Made by a program: the position numbers and the translations under genes. From NCBI GenBank assembly GCA_036936605.1, contig JAUPFV010000005.1, positions 52,348,742-52,412,741 of the forward strand: a stretch of DNA of 64,000 nucleotides. Direction: 5' to 3'. This stretch comes from Limnanthes douglasii subsp. nivea (lineage: Eukaryota; Streptophyta; Magnoliopsida; Brassicales; Limnanthaceae). Below the pieces are notes generated by a model. It ran no database searches. It was given only the letters and a program-made list of their open reading frames with translations, and had not been told where the DNA came from. Of this stretch, positions 15,135 to 24,059 are shown piece by piece. How positions within the stretch are numbered: position 1 is the stretch's first letter; each line of letters starts with the position of its first letter.

Positions 15135-15455
15135 TGATGTAGGCAGAAGGCCTCTGGAAAAAAAATCTATCTATATCTATTAGTTTTATTTTATTTTATT
15201 TTATTTTCTTAAGATTTAAAAATTAAATTATGTCTGATTAGATTCAGATTTAATAGGATATTATTTTGTTGCGTGTTATTTTTATTTCCATATTTTGTAT
15301 TAGGGATTTGAGCGATTTCTATTTAAAGCGCCTCAAACCCTACTTTTGTTTTTTAGACTTTGATTAATTGAATTTTGGGAATTATTTCTCTGATTTCTCT
15401 AACCTAGGGTTATGGTTTTATCGTTGTCTGTTTTTCTATTCCTGCTTCGCTACCA
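15135..15455 (+). repeat. 5' LTR (321 bp)
   Basis: It begins TGATGTAGGCAGAAGG and ends GCTTCGCTACCA. It aligns end to end with the copy at 18947-19256. It carries a (TTTTA)n stretch and a TATA-like TATTTAAAG (about 15320), and it ends in the CTAGGGTTATGG region common to this LTR family. Confidence 0.9.
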
Positions 15456-15458
15456 TAT

Positions 15459-15470
15459 TGGTATCAGAGC
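15459..15470 (+). other. Primer binding site for initiator tRNA-Met
   Basis: TGGTATCAGAGC starts three bases after the LTR end. It is the standard plant PBS complementary to the 3' end of initiator tRNA-Met, where minus-strand DNA synthesis starts. Confidence 0.9.
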
Positions 15471-15502
15471 CCAACAATTCCTGCTACGCACATACAGGAA
15501 TT

Positions 15503-16129
15503 ATGTTCCGGGTACCTCTTGATTTGAAGACTAGAATAGAGAACGACATCTTCCAGTCTACATACACAATTGGAGGAAGAATTTGCAAATTTATAATTGA
15601 GTCAGATATCTATGAGAATCTGATTTCAGAGGAGGCTGTTCAGAAACTGGCGTTGAAGACTGAAGCTCTTCCACACCCGTACATACTGTCAGGATTGATA
15701 GAGTACACCGAGGTAACAGTTTCTAAACGCTGTCAAATTGCATTTTATGTTGGTAATTACAAAGATACAACATGGTGTGACGTAGTTCATGTGGACGTTT
15801 GCCATTTAGTTTTGGGATGTCCATGGCGATTTAAGATAAATTCTACTTATGATAGTAGAACAAATCGATACAGTTTTGTGAAAGATGGTATCAAGTTTAC
15901 ATTAGTGCCATCTAGAGTAGTGTCTCCAAAACCACCACCAGTTAAGGAGTTTCATGCTCAAATTGCACCAGCTGCTGATCTTAGCTGTAATACTAAAACT
16001 GTGTCCGACTCCGTGTTTGACACACCGATCTACGGTAAGTATGATGATGAGGTCGATAAGAAGAGCTTTGATGATAAAAAAATTCAACCGTTAGAAAAAT
16101 TGGAACTTTCGAAAGTAATTTTTTCATAA
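15503..16129 (+). CDS. Retropepsin-like ORF with altered catalytic residue
   Basis: From the ATG at 15503 the frame stays open for 208 codons. The upstream part of the same frame (from 15368) lies in the LTR and PBS and has no ATG. Residues about 10-120 follow the Ty3/gypsy protease fold region: RIENDIFQSTYTIGGRICKF, a hydrophobic II, then the active-site loop, a PHPYILSGL stretch, CDVVHVDVCHLVLGCPW, and NRYSFVKDGIKFTL. In active relatives the loop reads Asp-Ser/Gly-Gly. Here it is Glu-Ser-Asp, so the catalytic Asp is lost and it is unlikely to cut proteins. The C-terminal third is Lys/Asp-rich (DKKSFDDKKIQPLEK). It is the only retroelement coding part retained and is followed by host-derived pieces. 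The open frame despite the lost active site could mean a structural role, or simply recent decay. Confidence 0.65.
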   Translation: MFRVPLDLKTRIENDIFQSTYTIGGRICKFIIESDIYENLISEEAVQKLALKTEALPHPYILSGLIEYTEVTVSKRCQIAFYVGNYKDTTWCDVVHVDVCHLVLGCPWRFKINSTYDSRTNRYSFVKDGIKFTLVPSRVVSPKPPPVKEFHAQIAPAADLSCNTKTVSDSVFDTPIYGKYDDEVDKKSFDDKKIQPLEKLELSKVIFS

Positions 16130-16177
16130 AAAAGAAGAAGTTCAAAATCAAATTTTTCATCTCATGGTACTGTTAAA

Positions 16178-16960
16178 TTGGTGGATATAAGTACAATTGA
16201 ACAGGTTGATTTAGTTCGACACAAGGAAATCAGAATCCGAAAGCGGACTCGAAAGAAAAGAAAACCGACATTGGATTACAAATCTGACACAACAGATGGT
16301 TTGGTTGATGCTCTTAGTTCTAGTCAGATCGTACAAACAACAAGAAATAGAGTGCCCCTTTTTTCAGAGGGAACCCGCAGCCGCTACTCAGAGTGCAATG
16401 AGTGCGCACAGGGTAACCCCTTAGTCTGACGCGATAGCCTGCAAACCAACGCCAGAAGGTAAACCACACAAGGTGACAGGCTCAGCCGAGAAAGCGTATG
16501 TAGAGGGACTCAAACTCATGACCTTTTGGTCATAAGAATGCCATACTCAACCAACTCGGCTACCCCTTGGAGGCAAATAGAGTGCCCTTTGTTTCTAAGG
16601 ATGTGGATTTTCTATATCAATTGGTGAAAAAAATTGTGCCGCCACCGATCAAATGGCAAATTTTTTTATTGGAGGTTGTGGAACCGCTACCTCAACCACC
16701 GTCTCTAACCTCACCTTCTCCAGCTGTCGATCTAGAGTTTGAGAAAGTCCTCGAAAACATGCTACAGAAAATTTTTGATTTCAATGGCTCTTTGTATGGT
16801 GACCTACAACGCATTTGTGAGATATATCTTAGGATTGTCTCCCAATGCTGTCTAAGCAAACACGTCCAGAATATGAAGATTACAGATTTTGTGGGCTCTA
16901 AAGCCGGGTCTTCACTGGATGATAGCGTTGTGTGTGTTTCGTTCTTGTTCATGTGCACCT
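16178..16960 (+). pseudogene. Internal ORF remnants of the element, split by a SINE
   Basis: Before the SINE a basic stretch (RIRKRTRKKRKPTLDYK) is read to about 16357. After it, from 16588, the reading resumes with SKDVDFLYQLVKKIVPPPIK, a Pro-rich part (PLPQPPSLTSPSPAVDLEFE) and further residues to about 16960. The two parts are joined by the target duplication of the SINE, so they were one frame before it inserted. I do not recognise the protein. It may be the linker after the protease in the parent element, or another captured piece. It has no ATG of its own in the second part. Confidence 0.4.
16358..16574 (-). mobile_element. tRNA-derived SINE with 13-bp target duplication
   Basis: Read on the minus strand, the head has a pol III A box TAGCCGAGTTGG (complement of 16551-16562) and a B box region GGTCATGAGTTTGAGTCCC (complement of 16505-16523). 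The tail ends in a short A run (TTTTTT at 16359-16364 on the plus strand). The 13 bases AAATAGAGTGCCC occur on both sides (16345-16357 and 16575-16587). This is the form left by LINE-assisted insertion of a SINE. It lies inside the LTR element, so it came later. Length about 217 bases. It resembles plant tRNA-related SINEs, but I cannot name the family with certainty. Confidence 0.88.
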
Positions 16961-17090
16961 AAGGTTTTTGATAAAATGTCCGAAAGAGACAGTGTCGTGG
17001 TTGATATATATGCTAAGTATGGGATGACAAGTTTGGGTTTCAAGAAATCGCAGGCTTCTACTATCACACGATATTGCAGGTTTTTGCTGT
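16880..17090 (+). pseudogene. Possible PPR-protein fragment
   Basis: The frame around 16950-17045 reads APKVFDKMSERDSVV and then DIYAKYGMTSLGFK. Plant pentatricopeptide proteins of the PLS class contain very similar VFDxMxERDxV...YAKxG repeats, which bind organellar RNA. Only about one repeat is readable and a frame change precedes it, so the assignment rests on two short motifs. It sits between the element's own ORF and the importin piece, consistent with another captured host segment. Confidence 0.4.
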
Positions 17091-17094
17091 TTGG

Positions 17095-17545
17095 TTTCGA
17101 GACTAGGAGACTGAAGGTACAAGTAGCTGATCATGCAAAAATTACTGCAGAACTTGAACTTGCAATCAGAGACCATGATTCTCAAGACAAATATAATAGT
17201 TGAAGCTCAACAACATAAAGGTCATACCATAAATATAAAAGAAAGAGTTTCTATGATGCATGAGCAGGATCTTCAAGATTTTGTGGACATATCTGTCAAA
17301 ATGATGGATAGTATGGTGAAGTACGATTTTGTGGTCATTATGAGTCTTGTTACACTGCTTGCGAATTTAAATGCAGAAAAACAAATACACAATGTGTGAC
17401 ACAAAATATCAGCCTTTAAGTTGGTCCCCGCACTTTTTTTTATGATGGAAAGAATTTTTTTGGTCAGGATTTCTTGCATTTACTTACACGGTAGCTTCAT
17501 ATGTTGTACCTTATTTTATTGACATATTTGTTAAGTTCTTGAGCG
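17095..17545 (+). other. Unassigned internal stretch of the LTR element
   Basis: Two overlapping open pieces read ADHAKITAELELAIRDHDSQ and EQDLQDFVDISVKMMDSMV. They look like protein-coding sequence rather than noise but match no family I can name. Stops and frame shifts interrupt them. It may be one more captured gene piece. Confidence 0.3.
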
Positions 17546-17559
17546 GATGAAAACTATTA

Positions 17560-18210
17560 AAAAATGGGGGTGGGAATACAATTGTTCCAATTGCTTTAGA
17601 ACAATTGCCAACATTCTTAACTGCACCTCAGTGGCAGAAGCATCATGCTGTTCTACTTGGTCTTGTCCAGATTGAAGAGGGTTTCTATAAGGTTGTGATT
17701 AAAATATTGGAGCAAGTGGTTTCTATGGTTTTAAGTCTTTCCATGATCCCCACCCTCGTGTGAGGTGGACAACTATTAATGCAATCGGGTAGCTGTTAAC
17801 AGATTTGGGTCCAGATTTGCAGAATCAGTACCGTCAAACAGTGCTTCATGCATTAGCTTCTGCCATAGACGATTTTAAATATCCTACTTCTTCTCTGCTC
17901 ATCTTCTGCAAGAAATTTCCGTCAGAGATCTTAACTCTATATTTAAATGTAGTGAGCAAACAACTTACACTTCTACTTAACGGAAAACGAATGGTACAAG
18001 ACAGAGCATTGACTGCTTTAGAATCCGTTGTCGCTTCAGCTAAGGAGCAATTCCAAAAATACTATGACGCATTCATGCTGTATCATAAAGCTATTTTGGT
18101 TAATGCAACCGATAAATCAAACAGCGTGGTTCGTATTAAGTTCGTGGAATGTATTAGTCTGGTAAGAATGGCTGTTGAAATGGATACATTTAGAGATGAA
18201 ACTAAACATG
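17560..18210 (+). pseudogene. Captured importin-5 (importin beta-3) fragment
   Basis: The translation follows plant importin-5/KPNB3 closely over about 215 residues in two frames: TIVPIALEQLPTFLTAPQWQ, KHHAVLLGLVQI, ILEQVVSMVL, then DLGPDLQNQYRQTVLHALAS, EILTLYLNVVSKQL, MVQDRALTALESVV, EQFQKYYDAF and ILVNATDKSN. Importin-5 is a HEAT-repeat receptor that carries ribosomal proteins and other cargo into the nucleus. This piece covers only a few HEAT repeats. A stop and frame change near 17760 break it, and no intron-like break is seen in the homologous part, as expected if the segment was taken up as spliced RNA. It is joined directly to an aspartyl-protease piece downstream, so any protein would be chimeric and non-functional. 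Confidence 0.85.
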
Positions 18211-18269
18211 GGTGTATTAGTCATGTCGTATTAGTCTATGAAGTGTTAAGTCTACACATTTTAAATTGC

Positions 18270-18830
18270 GCACCTACTAAGACTTGTACTTACATCTATA
18301 TGTATGCGGATGGGAGCACCAGTACTAGATATATTGTAAATGATGTTGTACAATATGATCGAGTTCCTGGAGATTTTCAACCTAAATCAGCTAATGGAAG
18401 CATTATATTTGGCTGTAGTATGAGGGAGTCTGGCGATCTTGATTCAAGCAATGGAGAAGTACTTGATGGGATACTTGCTTTCACAGCTAATTTCATCTGG
18501 GACAGTGAAAAAAATGTTTGCTCATTGCTTATATGGAACAAGTGGCAGTGATATCTTTACTATGGGGACTATTGTGGAGCCAAAAATGAATATGACTCCC
18601 TTAATACTAAATCAGTCGCATTACAATGTTATTATGACTGCATTTCAAGTTGGTCGTGAATTTTTGAATCTTCTCATTATTTTATCTCAAGCAGGAGAAA
18701 TAAAAAAGGGCAATCATAGACAATGTTCTGTGGTGTATTGGTTGGCAAAACAGTGGCCTACAAGCAAAACTTCTCAAGACGGTTGGCAATAAGAGGAGCT
18801 CGGAAGTGTATGTCTTTGATCATGCAGATT
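18270..18830 (+). pseudogene. Captured plant aspartyl protease fragment
   Basis: The first frame reads CTYIYMYADGSTSTRYIVND, the flap-region pattern of plant A1 aspartyl proteases (C-x-Y-x3-Y-G/A-D-G-S), then VVQYDRVPGDFQPKSANGSI and IFGCSMRESGDL. After a frame change near 18480 it continues with GTVKKMFAHCL, PKMNMTPLILNQSHYNVIM and VGREFLNL. These are the middle part of an 'aspartic proteinase-like' secreted protease. Neither catalytic DTG/DSG motif is present: the first would lie upstream, and the second is eroded near 18700. Human pepsin-type relatives are unrelated to the retropepsin ORF upstream, so this is host-derived. It ends close to the PPT. Confidence 0.8.
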
Positions 18831-18937
18831 TGCCTAGTCGTGCCCTGAAGAATATTGCTCTGGATTTCGGAGGATTTGCAGCCGCATGTAGTACAATGTT
18901 TCGACGTTTTGAATTCGATGTCGAATTCTTCCCAACC

Positions 18938-18946
18938 GGGGAAGGA
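18938..18946 (+). other. Polypurine tract
   Basis: GGGGAAGGA directly precedes the 3' LTR and would prime plus-strand DNA synthesis. A near-identical tract precedes the LTR at 11481. Confidence 0.85.
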
Positions 18947-19256
18947 TGATGTAGGCAGAAGGCCTCTGAAAAAAAAATCTATCTAAATCAATTAGTTTTA
19001 TTTTATTTTCTTAAGATTTAAAAATTAAATTAAATCTGATTAGATTCAGATTTAATAGGATATTATTTTATTGCGTTTATTTTTGTTTCTATATTTTATA
19101 TTAGGGATTTGAGCGATTCCTATTTAAGGTGCCTCAAACCCTACTTTTGTTTTTTAGACTGTGATTAATTAAATTTTGGGAATTATTTCTCTGATTTCTC
19201 TAACCTAGGGTTAGAGTTTTATCGTTGTCTGTTTTTCTATTCCCGCTTCGCTACCA
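18947..19256 (+). repeat. 3' LTR (310 bp)
   Basis: It aligns over its full length with 15135-15455. The main difference is ten fewer bases in the (TTTTA)n stretch. It ends CTACCA, followed by AAAAC. Confidence 0.9.
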
Positions 19257-19261
19257 AAAAC
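19257..19261. other. Target-site duplication AAAAC, right copy
   Basis: Identical to 15130-15134. Confidence 0.88.
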
Positions 19262-20769
19262 ACTAAAAAAATCTAAAACAACGCGTATCACGAGAAGATC
19301 CATAATATTACGAACGTCGTACAACATAACAGTCAACTTACAGAACAAGACGTGAAAATTATCCATCATTTAATAAACGCCTCAAACTCATTGGACATAG
19401 ATTAGATCAACGAATGAAGTTTTGAAAAGTTTTTATTCTACAACTTTTTGGATGTCCAAGTTTAACTTCCTAATTATTTTATATAAAGCAAAATAACGCA
19501 TAAGGCCACATTCATAAAAGAAACGAGAATATGTCTATAACATAAACCTAATTACCGATTCAAAATAATTTCAAATCATAGAATCAAACTAATCACACAA
19601 TTAGTTATAATCAAAACAATGAGACTATCAGTATCAAACTAATCAACCAACTAATCAAAATAATCAAACCATTTTAATATAAACATTGAATCAAATCAAT
19701 CAATCAACTAATCTAAATCAAAATAACCAAAATATTTAAATCAAATCATTCAATCAAACTAATCAAATAGAGCATAAATCACTTGTTCAAATAAATATAA
19801 CGTAAAAAACAACTAATACGTCTTAATCGAACAAACTAGTACTACACAATAAGTAAAATATATAAAATAGAGAAACTTGCATTCCATTTCGAAGACATTA
19901 TACGTTTTTTTGCTCGCATATCATGTAAAAAGTAAAGATATAACGTAGTACTTTTATAAAAACCGTAGACTGGTTTGGAAGTACTTGCTCGAAACTATAG
20001 CAACAACACTGATCAACCATATTCCGTTATCTAGACGACAATGAGGGAAATAAGTAGATACAACATATGATACAGGGTGTATAACAGCACGTTTGTGAAC
20101 GCGCTTCGAACGAGATAAGGGATCAGACGACTTTTCACCAACAAAAACTAACTATTGCAGTTTCGGCTCAACAACATCGTTGGTACTCGCTTTACATAAA
20201 TACTTTTAGTTTTTTTTACTACATATAGAAACATCTCATAAAAATAAACAATTATTTTGGCCAAATAGATTTTGAATGAAAACATTTTCTCCAAAATTTA
20301 AAATTACAATCACAAAATATATAAAGAGTAAACAACAACATCAGAACAAAACAAATAATAAAAACAACGAAATCGATTTTTACAGTATCAATACTGAAAT
20401 TCAGTCTTTTGTGCAAAACCATAAACAAAATATCCCATAAAAAAAAAGAAAGAAGTACATATATCTTTACTAAAACACGAATAACATAATTATATAAACA
20501 TGTGGACATGAATTTAATCGGATTGAAAAAAAAATCTGAGTTAAAATTCAAAATAACTCTTCAATTTAATTTATTAGATACGGAGAAAATCAAAATAATC
20601 CTAAATAGTTGTAATCGTGGTTTGTTTAGGACTTTCCGATGAGAATAGCGTCGATCTGTCGATGGGTTTCGGAACTGGACATTAGAGCAAAGGTACTTGC
20701 ATTTACATGGTGGAAGCGGAATATTAACTAGACTATAAATATATTGGACAGAGAAATATAAACAAAAGA
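19262..20769. other. Spacer with AATCAAA-rich low-complexity stretch
   Basis: At about 19600-19770 the bases AATCAA, AATCAAACTAATC and close variants recur irregularly. No gene is recognised in the rest. Open frames are short and biased by A+T content. Confidence 0.4.
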
Positions 20770-20843
20770 GGCCTATTAGCTCAGCTGGTTAGAGCGTCGT
20801 GCTAATAACGCGAAGGTCGCAGGTTCGAGACCTGCATGGGCCA
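20770..20843 (+). tRNA. tRNA-Ile (anticodon AAU)
   Basis: A full cloverleaf can be drawn. The acceptor pairs 20770-20776 with 20836-20842 (one G-U). The D arm is GCTC...GAGC, and the anticodon stem is TCGTG/ACGCG-like with one G-U. The anticodon AAT is at 20804-20806 between CT and AA. The T arm is GCAGG-TTCGAGA-CCTGC. The discriminator is A at 20843. There is no intron and no encoded CCA. The A box TAGCTCAGCTGG and B box GGTTCGAGACC are intact, and a T5 pol III terminator follows at once (20844-20848). This is the main cytosolic isoleucine tRNA of eukaryotes; A34 is normally changed to inosine so it can read AUU, AUC and AUA. It is the best-supported functional gene in the window. Confidence 0.97.
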
Positions 20844-20848
20844 TTTTT
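20844..20848 (+). terminator. RNA polymerase III terminator
   Basis: TTTTT directly after the tRNA discriminator base. Confidence 0.85.
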
Positions 20849-21949
20849 CCTACTTTTTGCCACCCTCTTCTTCTTCATATTAGCTCCACGTTAAGCTTCT
20901 TGAAAGAATATCTTTTGTCTATAGGTTTTTGCTTAATCATATTAGCTCTACGTTAAGCTTCCGTAGCCGAGCAGTAACTTTTGTTGATATGAAAGCTTGA
21001 ACAGATTACTAGGTTTGATCTGTTCGACGAAATGCCCGAAAGAAATAAGCAAACAACTAAAAACTCCGTACATGGTTTCGCATGTTATTTGGCTTGAATA
21101 GGTCTCGAAAACCCCATTATTTCGTGTGCTATATTTTCTTTTTTCACATGAGACATGACCCTGTGAGCCATCTTTCTTGAAAAACCAAAGATCAGATTCT
21201 ATCCGAATATTTATTTTTTCTGATTCAAATGTTCTAATATTTTTGAAATGTTCTAGTATTTTTGAAATGTTCATAAATAAGTGATTTTTAAAACTTTAAT
21301 GTTCGTACATCTGGATATTTTTATAAAATGCTAAGATTTTGTGAATATCATCTTAGTAATTTAAAATATTAATTATTATCATATTTTATTTATAAATTAT
21401 AATTTAGCCCATAATGTTAAAACCATATAAAAAATCTACCTATACTAAAATAGATGCACACAAATTAGCAAATTATATGTGTAAAATAGATGCATAAACC
21501 TTATTTCACATTATTTAGAAGGAGTTATATTATATCGTTGTTGTTATTATTACATTCAAAAATATTTATTTTTTTCATATTATTAGAAAATGTAAAATAT
21601 TATTATATTATAATTTTGACTATGTACATCATTTAATTCTTATTTTAAAAAAATAGGTGATTTTAATTATTTTTTTATACTTCGGTCATTTAGATTAACA
21701 CTATTCTTTTAAATATAGTAATATATTTAGATTCAATAATATTATTTAATATTTTAATCGTCCAATCATGACCTATTACATCATTACCGTCGTACTTTTG
21801 TGTATGCTTTTGGGACATTCGTGCTTTATAGTCGCTTATCAGACTAAACATCTAAAAGCTCTAGAACATCAAACTCTTAACCCTCATATGTCTCATCCAA
21901 TGGGAAATATCTCATGCATGATCCGTTTCAGTACAAAATAAAAAATCAT
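20849..21949. other. Spacer, nothing recognised
   Basis: A 108-residue open frame on the minus strand (20948-21274) resembles no family I know and shows no promoter or splice signals. The rest is A+T-rich. The phrase AAGCTTC after TTAGCTCYACGTT occurs twice (about 20880 and 20943) as a short direct repeat. Confidence 0.4.
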
Positions 21950-22400
21950 CTTCGACAGAAATATTTTCAGCTTCATTTTTTGTTCAAATTCATCATCAAC
22001 TTCACATTTTTTCGCGTCAGTACTAGTTTAGTCTCCACCGCCTTAACTAATGACATCACCATCTCATTGAATACCACATCTCGTTAATCAAATCCTTATG
22101 AATTACAGTTTTCATGCACCACAACATAGGCCTTTTTACTCATTCTCGATAGTCAAAGAACAAACACCTTAATACCCTCGATTGAAACTTATATTGCTTC
22201 ACATGTGCGTAAACAACACATTTAAACACTTTCAAATGTTCTAGCACAACTTTTTTTCCAGTCCATATTTATATGGATATTCAAACTTCAGTGTCGTTAA
22301 TAAACTCTTGTTGATGATATATATTTGTCGTTATAGCTTTTCCTCAGAACGTTTGGCCAATTTCAGTTTTCAAAAGCATACACATTACCATTCCCAACAA
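21950..22400 (-). pseudogene. Second, more decayed copy of a Ty1/copia pol segment
   Basis: This stretch aligns on the same strand with 22546-22900. Both hold blocks such as TTCACATGTGYG, the region of the GYSEG/GYS motif, and CAACAAGGTTTG/CAGCAATGTTCGG near the integrase end. Frames are fully broken here. The pieces follow each other with the same orientation, so either the element was locally duplicated or two related insertions lie head to tail. Confidence 0.55.
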
Positions 22401-22545
22401 GGTTTGAAATATCTTCTTAGCAAGCCCATTATGTTGGGACTCGATTCAATTCATGTTTCCATTCATTCCGATTCGGTTTTGCTCTGGTTTTGTTGTTCCT
22501 TTTAACCTTTAATAACCCTAATCTTTAGCAGAAAAATCCTCAATT

Positions 22546-23115
22546 TCACTTTTTTTGTTCAGACTCATCACCAACACCATATCTTTTATCGGTAATACAA
22601 GTTTTTGTTTCCACTGCTTTAACCAATCGAATCACCTTCTCATTGACTACCACGTCTTGGCTAATCAAATATTTATGGCTTCCAGGTTCAATGCACCATA
22701 ACCTATACTCTTTTACTCCTTCCGAATAGCCAATGAGAAAAAACATTAATGCTCTCAGTTGAAGCTTATTTGGATTCACATGTGTGGTACATTCTCACAG
22801 TGTCAAATATGATATATGTAGTTGTCGTTACAACTTCTCCTTAACTTTTTTCGGCCCATTCCAGCTATTAAAAACATACACCTTACGTCTTCCAGCAATG
22901 TTCGGTTTATCCTCTCGAAAATCCTATTTTGTGGGGGAATTCTTCGTATGGTTCGGTGTCTAGCAATCTTAACTTGAGAATAGATTTTATTGAATACCTC
23001 ATTCACATATTCCACGTCATTTCCATTTCTCAACTTCTTCAGCATATTTTAAGTCTAATTCTCCACGAGCCTCTTCTAGTTCCAATTAAATTCATTTGGT
23101 GGATTGCCTTTTAGG
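22546..23115 (-). pseudogene. Ty1/copia integrase fragment
   Basis: On the minus strand 23045-22803 reads VKIARHRTIRRIPPQNRIFE and RINRTLLEDVRCMFLIAGMG, matching the copia integrase core (ARHRTVxxTPQQNGxAERMNRTLLExVRxM), where the Glu of D,D-35-E lies. A stop-rich gap is followed by 22780-22546, reading ALMFFLIGYSEG and YRLWCIEPGSHKYLISQDVV, the FxGYxxxxKGYRLW/SRDVVF segment after the core. Integrase joins element DNA to the host genome. The conserved Gly-Ile-Ala-Glu is changed (RIFE), and several stops are present, so it is dead. Gag of the same element lies upstream on this strand (23340-23945), with protease and early integrase lost or unreadable between. Confidence 0.85.
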
Positions 23116-23339
23116 ACTTCAAAGATTAGAATGAATAAATTTAAGCACATCACTCGTTGTATAATTTTTAAGAAGAAAACTAATCTTTTTGCTTTTACCT
23201 AGCATACATCTTTCACAAAAGCTCAACTTCTAAACTACATTATCTTCTAACAATCCTTATTTACTAAGATCAATAACGTCTTTATCATCTTAGTTTAGAT
23301 ACCTATCACATTTTCTCCTATCTGTGTATTTGCTACTTA

Positions 23340-23945
23340 TATAACCTTCTTTCGTGCACAACCAACATTTTATTTTGGAATCACTCATAAATTTCATTGA
23401 TTCTTAGTCAACCTTTATAAATATTATCCATTGAATATAATTTAAATTTAAATCACTCTTTACTTCGATCATCGTAAGAGAAATTTTGGCATACATCATG
23501 GTGTCAACAAATTTCTCATATATCTTCGCTAGGGAACTCAAAAAGATTATCAATTAATCATGGTTTTATAACTTGACTCTAAATACATTTCAACAAGAAT
23601 GTAATTATTTAAATCATTCAAATAAATTCAGGCGTATACAATTATTTCTTTAGATATAGTTTAATCAATATGGATATTTTCATGTCAACGGCTTCCAGAG
23701 AATTTCATATCCTCAATGTTTTCGACTCTTTAGACACCACCTGAAGCACCTCCCCCAAAATTATTATCAGAGCACTATGGGCCCTGGACAACACCTCGAC
23801 ATTAACAATTTTTTATATTCTCATTAATGGTAGTAAAAAACCTTTTATGTATTAGACAATTCCGAATCTTAATTCTCCAGAGGTTAAAATCATTCTTTTC
23901 ATTTCATATTTCAATACTGAACTTCATGGAACTCATCTTTGTGAC
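23340..23945 (-). pseudogene. Ty1/copia gag fragment
   Basis: Reading down from 23945 the minus strand gives MSSMKFSIEI, a stop, then NEKNDFNLWRIKIRNCLIH, the copia Gag N-terminus (FxGxNDFxLWRxKMxxLL). Further on, at about 23550-23440, it gives LAKIYEKFVDTMMYAKISLT and a following region like the 'LPxSYExFVDTLLYGRxxLTxExV' block. A Cys-rich remnant CWLCTKEGY near 23350 may be the zinc knuckle. Copia Gag packages element RNA. In-frame stops show it is inactive. Order and strand agree with the integrase piece at 22546-23115. Confidence 0.75.
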
Positions 23946-24059
23946 TTTTCTTGGTTTCTTGATGACGCCCATCTTTTTAACCTCAATATTTGAAACAATT
24001 TTTGTGTTTCTTTTATGTATATCACATACATAACAATATTATTACATAATGTTCACGCT

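Larger units (their letters stand above)
15135..19256 (+). mobile_element. Non-autonomous LTR retrotransposon carrying host gene pieces
   Basis: The element is complete in outline: 5' LTR 15135-15455, PBS 15459-15470, internal region, PPT 18938-18946, 3' LTR 18947-19256 and AAAAC on both flanks. At 4.1 kb it is too short for gag-pol. No reverse transcriptase, RNase H or integrase is visible. The inside has a retropepsin-like ORF related to Ty3/gypsy, then fragments of importin-5 and a plant aspartyl protease, and perhaps a PPR protein. It must therefore have moved with proteins of a partner. The LTR-PBS-gag piece at 27.6-29 kb looks like a member of a suitable partner family. The two LTRs differ by roughly 18-20 substitutions plus a 10-base gap (counted by eye), so insertion is not recent. 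Confidence 0.88.

Noticed and set aside
15368..15502. N-terminal extension of the retropepsin ORF to a start at 15368
   Set aside because: That start is TTG and the region is LTR and primer binding site. The first ATG is at 15503.
20948..21274. 108-residue minus-strand ORF near the tRNA
   Set aside because: No domain, promoter or codon signal. A+T-rich chance frame.
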